DNA from: a bacterium
GTDB lineage: Bacteria; Chloroflexota; Chloroflexia; Chloroflexales; Kallotenuaceae
Direction of reading: 5' to 3'
NCBI GenBank assembly: GCA_016781505.1
Contig: JADDQF010000130.1
Span: forward strand, 1-64,000
DNA length: 64,000 nt
Part shown: positions 59,662 to 64,000 of the stretch, one piece after another
Layout of the letters: each line of letters opens with the position of its first letter
Position numbering within the stretch: the first letter of the stretch is position 1
The notes under the pieces: model-generated
Seen by the model: only the letters and a program-made list of their open reading frames with translations
Told to the model about the DNA's origin: nothing
Databases searched by the model: none
Program-made: the position numbers and the translations under genes

Positions 59662-60450
59662 TTACTCCCGGTTTGTCACTGCCCAGCTCGGCCTGCGCTT
59701 CTCCAAAAAGGCCCGCAGCCCTTCCTGCCCTTCGGCGCTGGTACGGGCATCCGCAATCGCCGCGACGGTGTATCCTTGTACCTCCGCCGGTGGCAGCGTG
59801 GCCACAGCTTGGACCAGCTCCTTGGCCTGGGCGATTGACGCGGGACCGCTGGTCAACAGATCGTCGATCACCAGGCGAACCACACCGTCCAGCTTAGCTT
59901 CCGGCACAACGTCATGGACCAGGCCGATACGTTGGGCGTGCGCAGCATCAAAACGGCGACCCGACACAAACAAAGCACGGGCATGGCTGACCCCGATTTT
60001 GGGCACGACGTAGCGCGCAATCACCGCGGGCACCAGGCCCAGCTTGACCTCGCTAAAGCCAAACTTGGCTCCCTCGACGGCGACCACAATGTCGCAGCAT
60101 GCCGCCAAGCCAACGCCGCCGCCAACCGCCGCGCCGTTGATCCGGCCAACGACCGGCTGCGGCAGGGTGTTGAGCGCCTCGTACATCGCGGCCAGTCGCT
60201 CAGCATCGGCGATATTTTCCGCGTGCGTCAGGTTAAGGGTATCGCGCATCCAACCGAGATCGGCGCCAGCACAGAATGAAGGACCGGCGCCGGTCAGCAC
60301 GACCACCCGTACGGCGGGATCGTGGGCTAGCTCCGCGAAAGCAGTACTCAGCTCGACAATCATCTCGGCACTGAACGCATTGTGCAGCTGCGGCCGGTTC
60401 AACGTTACGGTAACGACCGGGCCATGCTGTGTGAGCTGTACAAAATCCAT
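59662..60450 (-). CDS. Enoyl-CoA hydratase/isomerase family (probable methylglutaconyl-CoA hydratase)
   Basis: The 262-residue crotonase-fold protein has GAGPSFCAGADLGWM (oxyanion loop), INGAAVGGGVGLAACCDIVV and FGFSEVKLGLVPAVIARYVV with the catalytic Glu. In the leucine pathway the LiuC enzyme hydrates 3-methylglutaconyl-CoA to HMG-CoA; the flanking carboxylase and HMG-CoA lyase genes support that role. A true family member typed by this sequence alone would be only a crotonase. Confidence 0.85.
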   Translation of the reverse strand: MDFVQLTQHGPVVTVTLNRPQLHNAFSAEMIVELSTAFAELAHDPAVRVVVLTGAGPSFCAGADLGWMRDTLNLTHAENIADAERLAAMYEALNTLPQPVVGRINGAAVGGGVGLAACCDIVVAVEGAKFGFSEVKLGLVPAVIARYVVPKIGVSHARALFVSGRRFDAAHAQRIGLVHDVVPEAKLDGVVRLVIDDLLTSGPASIAQAKELVQAVATLPPAEVQGYTVAAIADARTSAEGQEGLRAFLEKRRPSWAVTNRE

Positions 60451-60531
60451 ACAATTAGTGCAAACCAGGGCTTGGAGCGCAGTGAGGGGCGCATGCCTGC
60501 CTATCCTTCCTGGTGGATGCTCCTTAGTCGA

Positions 60532-62136
60532 TCACATCCGAAAGACGCCAAACTGTGTTGGCGGTAGCGGTGCGTTGGCGCTCATAGAGAGGCCCAGGGC
60601 CAGCGCCATGCGGGTATCGACCGGATCCAGAATGCCGTCGTCCCACAGGCGGGCGGTGGAATAATACGGATTGCCTTCGGCCTCGTATTTGTCGAGAATG
60701 GGCTGCATAAATTGCTGCTGCTCGTCGAGCGTCATATCCCTGCCGCGGGCTTGCAGCCCATCGCGGCGAACTGTTAGCAGCACATTGGCCGCCTGCGTAC
60801 CGCCCATGACCGAGATCCGGCTGTTCGGCCACATCCACAGGAGGCGCGGACTGTAGGCACGTCCGGCCATGCCGTAGTTGCCCGCGCCGAACGATCCGCC
60901 GATCACCACCGTAAACTTAGGCACCTGCGCATTCGACACCGCCATAACCAGCTTGGCGCCATCCTTGGCAATGCCGCCGTTCTCGTACTGCCTGCCGACC
61001 ATGAAGCCTGTGATGTTTTGCAAAAACAGCAGCGGAATCCCACGACTGGCACACAGCTCAATAAAATGCGCTCCTTTGAGCGCGCTTTCTGAGAAAAGGA
61101 TACCGTTGTTTGCCAGAATGCCGATGGGCATGCCCAGAATATGCGCAAAGCCGCAAACCAAGGTCGTGCCATAACGGGCTTTGAACTCATCCAGCCGCGA
61201 GCCATCGACCATGCGCGCAATCACCTCGCGCACATCGAACTGTTTGCGCGGATCGGCCGGCAAGATGCCGTAAAGCTCGTGGGGATCGTAGCGCGGCTCT
61301 TCGGGCGCGGCCAGAACATAGGGCTGCGACTTGCAGCGGTTAAGGTTGGCCACGATTTGGCGCACATAGGCCAGCGCCTGCTGGTCGTTCTCAGCAAAGT
61401 AGTCGGCGACGCCGGATAATCGGGTATGCACGTCCGCGCCGCCCAAATCCTCGGCGCTTACCTCCTCGCCGGTCGCGGCCTTGACGAGCGGAGGGCCGCC
61501 GAGAAAGATGGTGCCGGTGTCGTTCACGATCACCACCTCGTCGCTCATGGCCGGCACGTACGCGCCGCCAGCGGTACACGAGCCCATTACGGCAGCGATC
61601 TGCGGAATGCCCTGTGCCGACATCTGGGCCTGGTTATAGAAGATCCGCCCGAAGTGATCGCGATCCGGAAAGACCTCGGCCTGCATCGGCAGAAACGCGC
61701 CTCCGCTATCGACCAGATAAACACAGGGCAGGTGGTTCTGCTCCGCAATTTCCTGTGCCCGCAGATGCTTTTTGACCGTTAGCGGGTAGTATGTACCCCC
61801 CTTTACCGTCGCATCGTTGGCCACAATCACCACTTCCTGGCCGGCTACCCGGCCGATGCCGGTCACGATCCCAGCGGCAGGCACATCATCTTCATACACG
61901 TGGTAGGCAGCCAGGGGCGACAATTCCAGAAAGGCGGTATCGGGATCGATCAGCCGCTCGATCCGTTGGCGGACAAAGAGCTTACCACGCGCCTCATGCT
62001 TGGCGCGAGCATCGGCGTTACCGCCCACGTGCGCCTCGCGCACACGGTCGCGCAGCTCCGCTGCTAACGCCTGGTTATGCTGCGTGTTCTCCTTAAACTC
62101 CGCGCTCCGGGTATCGACGTGGGATTGAATGATCAT
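60532..62136 (-). CDS. Acyl-CoA carboxylase carboxyltransferase subunit (probably methylcrotonyl-CoA carboxylase beta)
   Basis: From the ATG at 62136 (AGGA 5 bases upstream) the protein has 534 residues, the length of MccB/LiuB. It carries the crotonase-like carboxyltransferase halves: [54 protein letters not shown] in the N-half and [49 protein letters not shown] in the C-half. It transfers carbon dioxide from biotin to the acyl-CoA. Start and surrounding genes indicate one operon with the hydratase and biotin subunit. Confidence 0.93.
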   Translation of the reverse strand: MIIQSHVDTRSAEFKENTQHNQALAAELRDRVREAHVGGNADARAKHEARGKLFVRQRIERLIDPDTAFLELSPLAAYHVYEDDVPAAGIVTGIGRVAGQEVVIVANDATVKGGTYYPLTVKKHLRAQEIAEQNHLPCVYLVDSGGAFLPMQAEVFPDRDHFGRIFYNQAQMSAQGIPQIAAVMGSCTAGGAYVPAMSDEVVIVNDTGTIFLGGPPLVKAATGEEVSAEDLGGADVHTRLSGVADYFAENDQQALAYVRQIVANLNRCKSQPYVLAAPEEPRYDPHELYGILPADPRKQFDVREVIARMVDGSRLDEFKARYGTTLVCGFAHILGMPIGILANNGILFSESALKGAHFIELCASRGIPLLFLQNITGFMVGRQYENGGIAKDGAKLVMAVSNAQVPKFTVVIGGSFGAGNYGMAGRAYSPRLLWMWPNSRISVMGGTQAANVLLTVRRDGLQARGRDMTLDEQQQFMQPILDKYEAEGNPYYSTARLWDDGILDPVDTRMALALGLSMSANAPLPPTQFGVFRM

Positions 62137-62235
62137 GTGTATCCTGGCAGGGGTTGGTAAGTTTAAGACGCGAAGGGACAACCCTTAAGCGCTTGTTCGG
62201 TAACAAAGTGCGGTGATGCAAGGCTGCCGAGCGCA

Positions 62236-63207
62236 TCAGCCGCGGGCCAGCTCGGCAATGCGGGGTTCGCCCTGTGACCCGAGGTGACCACAAATACCTG
62301 CCTTGACGGTCTGGCCCGGCACTGCGTGGCCCAGCAGGCGTTCAAGATTGCGAGCACAAGCCAGGACGCGCGGCAGCACAATGCCGCTAGCGATTCCCAT
62401 CTCGTGCAGCATATGGGCCAAGTCCTCGGTGCACACATTGCCGGGCGCACCGGGGGCGAATGGGCAGCCGCCGATACCACCCACGCTGGCGTCAAAGCGA
62501 TCAACGCCTACCTGTAGGGCAGCCAGCACATTGGCTAGGCCGGCACCACGGGCGCTGTGCGGATGGAAGCGTACGGGTACCTGCGGAAAGCGCTCGGCAA
62601 AGGCGAGACAAACTTCCTGCACCAGTCGCGGATGCGCCATGCCGGTAGTATCGCCCAGCGTGATCTGCTGCGCTCCCATCGCAACAAGCCGCTCGGCAAT
62701 CTGGAGCACTCGTTCGATCGGCACGTCGCCCTCGAACGGGCAGCCAAAGACGACCGACAAGACGGCATCAAAGAGTTTGCCGGCGTGCCGCACCAGCGCG
62801 GCGATCTCGGCTGCCTGGCTCAGCGAGTCGGCGATGCTCATATGGACATTGCTCTGGTTATGGCTTTCGGAGGTGCTCAGGAAAACCTGAATGGCATCCG
62901 CGCCCGCCGCCACAGCCCGCTCCGCCCCTTTGCGGTTGGGCGCGATGGCGCTGTACACAATGTTGGGATGGCGCTCAATCCGGGCAAAGACTTCGGCGGT
63001 ATCGGCCATCTGCGGCACGGCCTGCGGATGAACAAACGAGCCGACCTCGATATGCTCCAGCCCGGAGTCGGATAAACAATTGATCAGCGCGATCTTTTGC
63101 GCCGTCGAAAGGATGACATCCTCATTTTGCAAGCCGTCGCGTGGCCCGACCTCACGGATCGAAACACGGGCCGGCAAGGTCGCCAGGGGAATGTGTGCTT
63201 CTCGCAT
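62236..63207 (-). CDS. Hydroxymethylglutaryl-CoA lyase
   Basis: The 323-residue TIM-barrel protein splits HMG-CoA to acetoacetate and acetyl-CoA. It shows IREVGPRDGLQNEDVIL (catalytic Arg and metal Asp), the metal His pair and GGIGGCPFAPGAPGNVCTED (catalytic Cys). One segment differs from consensus: human HMG-CoA lyase has HCHDTYGQALAN, whereas here HPHSARGAGLAN is seen, keeping both His but replacing Asp-Thr-Tyr. No isovaleryl-CoA dehydrogenase gene is present. It lies 99 bases upstream of mccB and 219 bases downstream of the mutase gene. Confidence 0.9.
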   Translation of the reverse strand: MREAHIPLATLPARVSIREVGPRDGLQNEDVILSTAQKIALINCLSDSGLEHIEVGSFVHPQAVPQMADTAEVFARIERHPNIVYSAIAPNRKGAERAVAAGADAIQVFLSTSESHNQSNVHMSIADSLSQAAEIAALVRHAGKLFDAVLSVVFGCPFEGDVPIERVLQIAERLVAMGAQQITLGDTTGMAHPRLVQEVCLAFAERFPQVPVRFHPHSARGAGLANVLAALQVGVDRFDASVGGIGGCPFAPGAPGNVCTEDLAHMLHEMGIASGIVLPRVLACARNLERLLGHAVPGQTVKAGICGHLGSQGEPRIAELARG

Positions 63208-63426
63208 CTTCGCGATTCCTTGCTAGCTGTGGGGCCAACTCCATTGTTGGCGCTGCCCATAGCGCTATGCTAGCACAGCCCATGGCATTTGTCACACCTG
63301 TAGCTAGAGTACTAGCACGAACTGAGGCCACTAGCTGTGGTGGCCGCACCTCGACTTCCATTCGTTGACCGGCTGTGCCGCTTGGTATGCGTTGCCATCA
63401 GACCAGTCAACCCAGGTGCCACTATC

Positions 63427-64000
63427 CTAGACGACCGTTACTTCGCGATACACGCCGAACACCTCGCGCAGCACATCACAAATCTCGCCCAGTGTAGCGT
63501 AGGCGCGCACCGCATCAAGCACCGGATACATCAGATTGGTGTCGCCCGCGGCTGCCGCCCGCAGCGCTTGCAGCGTCGCCTCAACCTGCGCCTGGTCGCG
63601 CTCCTGACGAATGCGGTTTAGCCGGGCCAGGTGTTTTGTCTCGCCTTGCGGGTCCATCTCCAGGAGCGGAATCTCCAACGGCTCGTGCACGTTGTACTTG
63701 TTAACGCCAACGATGCCGCGCTGCCCATCGTCCACTTCGCGCTGGAAGCGGTAGGAAGCGTCCGCAATCTCACGCTGGATCCAGCCTTTTTCCAGCGCCG
63801 CCTCCATGCCGCCCTGCTCCGCGATGCGCTGGAAATAATCCAAGCACTGTCGCTCCATCTCGTTGGTCAGCGCCTCGACAAAATAGGAGCCGCCTAGCGG
63901 ATCCACGGTGTTGGTCACACCGCTCTCCTCGGCAATGATCTGCTGCGTGCGCAGGGCGATAGTTACGGCTTTCTCACTCGGCAGCGCCAGCGCTTCGTCC
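63427..64000 (-). CDS. Methylmalonyl-CoA mutase large subunit (partial, C-terminal part)
   Basis: The frame is open from the window edge to the stop at 63427, 191 residues in view. It shows [38 protein letters not shown] and [20 protein letters not shown], which are conserved in the C-terminal part of the TIM-barrel subunit. No cobalamin-binding domain (DxHxxG) follows, so B12 must be carried on a separate small subunit. It isomerises methylmalonyl-CoA and succinyl-CoA, suiting propionate and branched-chain catabolism. The N-terminus lies beyond the window; a gap of 219 bases separates it from HMG-CoA lyase. Confidence 0.93.
   Translation of the reverse strand, partial: DEALALPSEKAVTIALRTQQIIAEESGVTNTVDPLGGSYFVEALTNEMERQCLDYFQRIAEQGGMEAALEKGWIQREIADASYRFQREVDDGQRGIVGVNKYNVHEPLEIPLLEMDPQGETKHLARLNRIRQERDQAQVEATLQALRAAAAGDTNLMYPVLDAVRAYATLGEICDVLREVFGVYREVTVV

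Noticed and set aside
1..64000. tRNA, rRNA, CRISPR, prophage or insertion sequence
   Set aside because: No T-arm-like or rRNA-like segments, no spaced direct repeats, no integrase or transposase core was found when reading both strands; a dedicated tRNA or Rfam scan was not possible.

Overview
The window looks like a chromosomal segment of a GC-rich (about 60% by eye) bacterium of the phylum Chloroflexota, probably class Chloroflexia. This is inferred from gene content: bactofilin, HemW, YitT, PrsW, a catabolic methylcrotonyl-CoA carboxylase operon with methylmalonyl-CoA mutase, and very many GAF-type sensor kinases. No rRNA, tRNA, CRISPR array, insertion sequence or prophage was seen. Genes at both edges are cut: a MarR regulator on the left and a methylmalonyl-CoA mutase subunit on the right.

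Layout. 1-1000: divergent MarR regulator and cupin around a tandem palindromic operator. 1200-2570: nfo and a small protein whose C-terminus resembles the beta-barrel domain of Mu-type transposases. 2636-19077: a long one-direction block. In transcription order (right to left) it holds two CheW-like adaptors, a six-helix chemoreceptor, CheA with a receiver domain, CheY, CheB, CheR-TPR, a SpoIIE/PP2C phosphatase, a TPR protein, an RsbW-like kinase and a STAS antagonist, then a DMT permease, CutA, a histidine kinase and an HD-GYP response regulator. The first eleven of these read as one chemosensory array wired to a partner-switching module, and form the most interesting system here. 19245-28657: a HAD phosphatase with an FGE-like protein, a TgpA-type transglutaminase, TatD, an HWE/HisKA_2 kinase and a secreted M23 peptidase.

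28864-37429: hemW, two glycosyltransferases, a bactofilin/DivIC-like pair, trmD, nadK with an alpha/beta hydrolase, and gatD. 37479-49238: sensor kinases and receivers (including one of 1114 residues), folK, an RsbS-RsbT pair, rarA and a sugar-nucleotide epimerase. 49435-57530: a small frame-broken gene, a Nudix hydrolase, nfi, a Gly/Ser-repeat zinc-ribbon protein with a strong promoter, a sirtuin, prfB with its programmed +1 frameshift, YitT, a HIT protein, a lone receiver, a frame-broken remnant and PrsW. 57641-64000: leucine/branched-chain catabolism (biotin carboxylase, enoyl-CoA hydratase, carboxyltransferase, HMG-CoA lyase, mutase).

Recurring themes. Two partner-switching modules (7310-10839 and 43638-44406) lie 33 kb apart with no sigma factor in the window, so their output may be a response other than transcription. 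At least six genes (nfo, the HAD gene, tatD, hemW, folK, cobB) have a -10-like hexamer only 6-9 bases before the start codon and no Shine-Dalgarno sequence, which suggests leaderless mRNAs; other genes have strong AGGAGG-type sites. Starts were moved to internal codons wherever a ribosome-binding site or a stop/start overlap favoured it.
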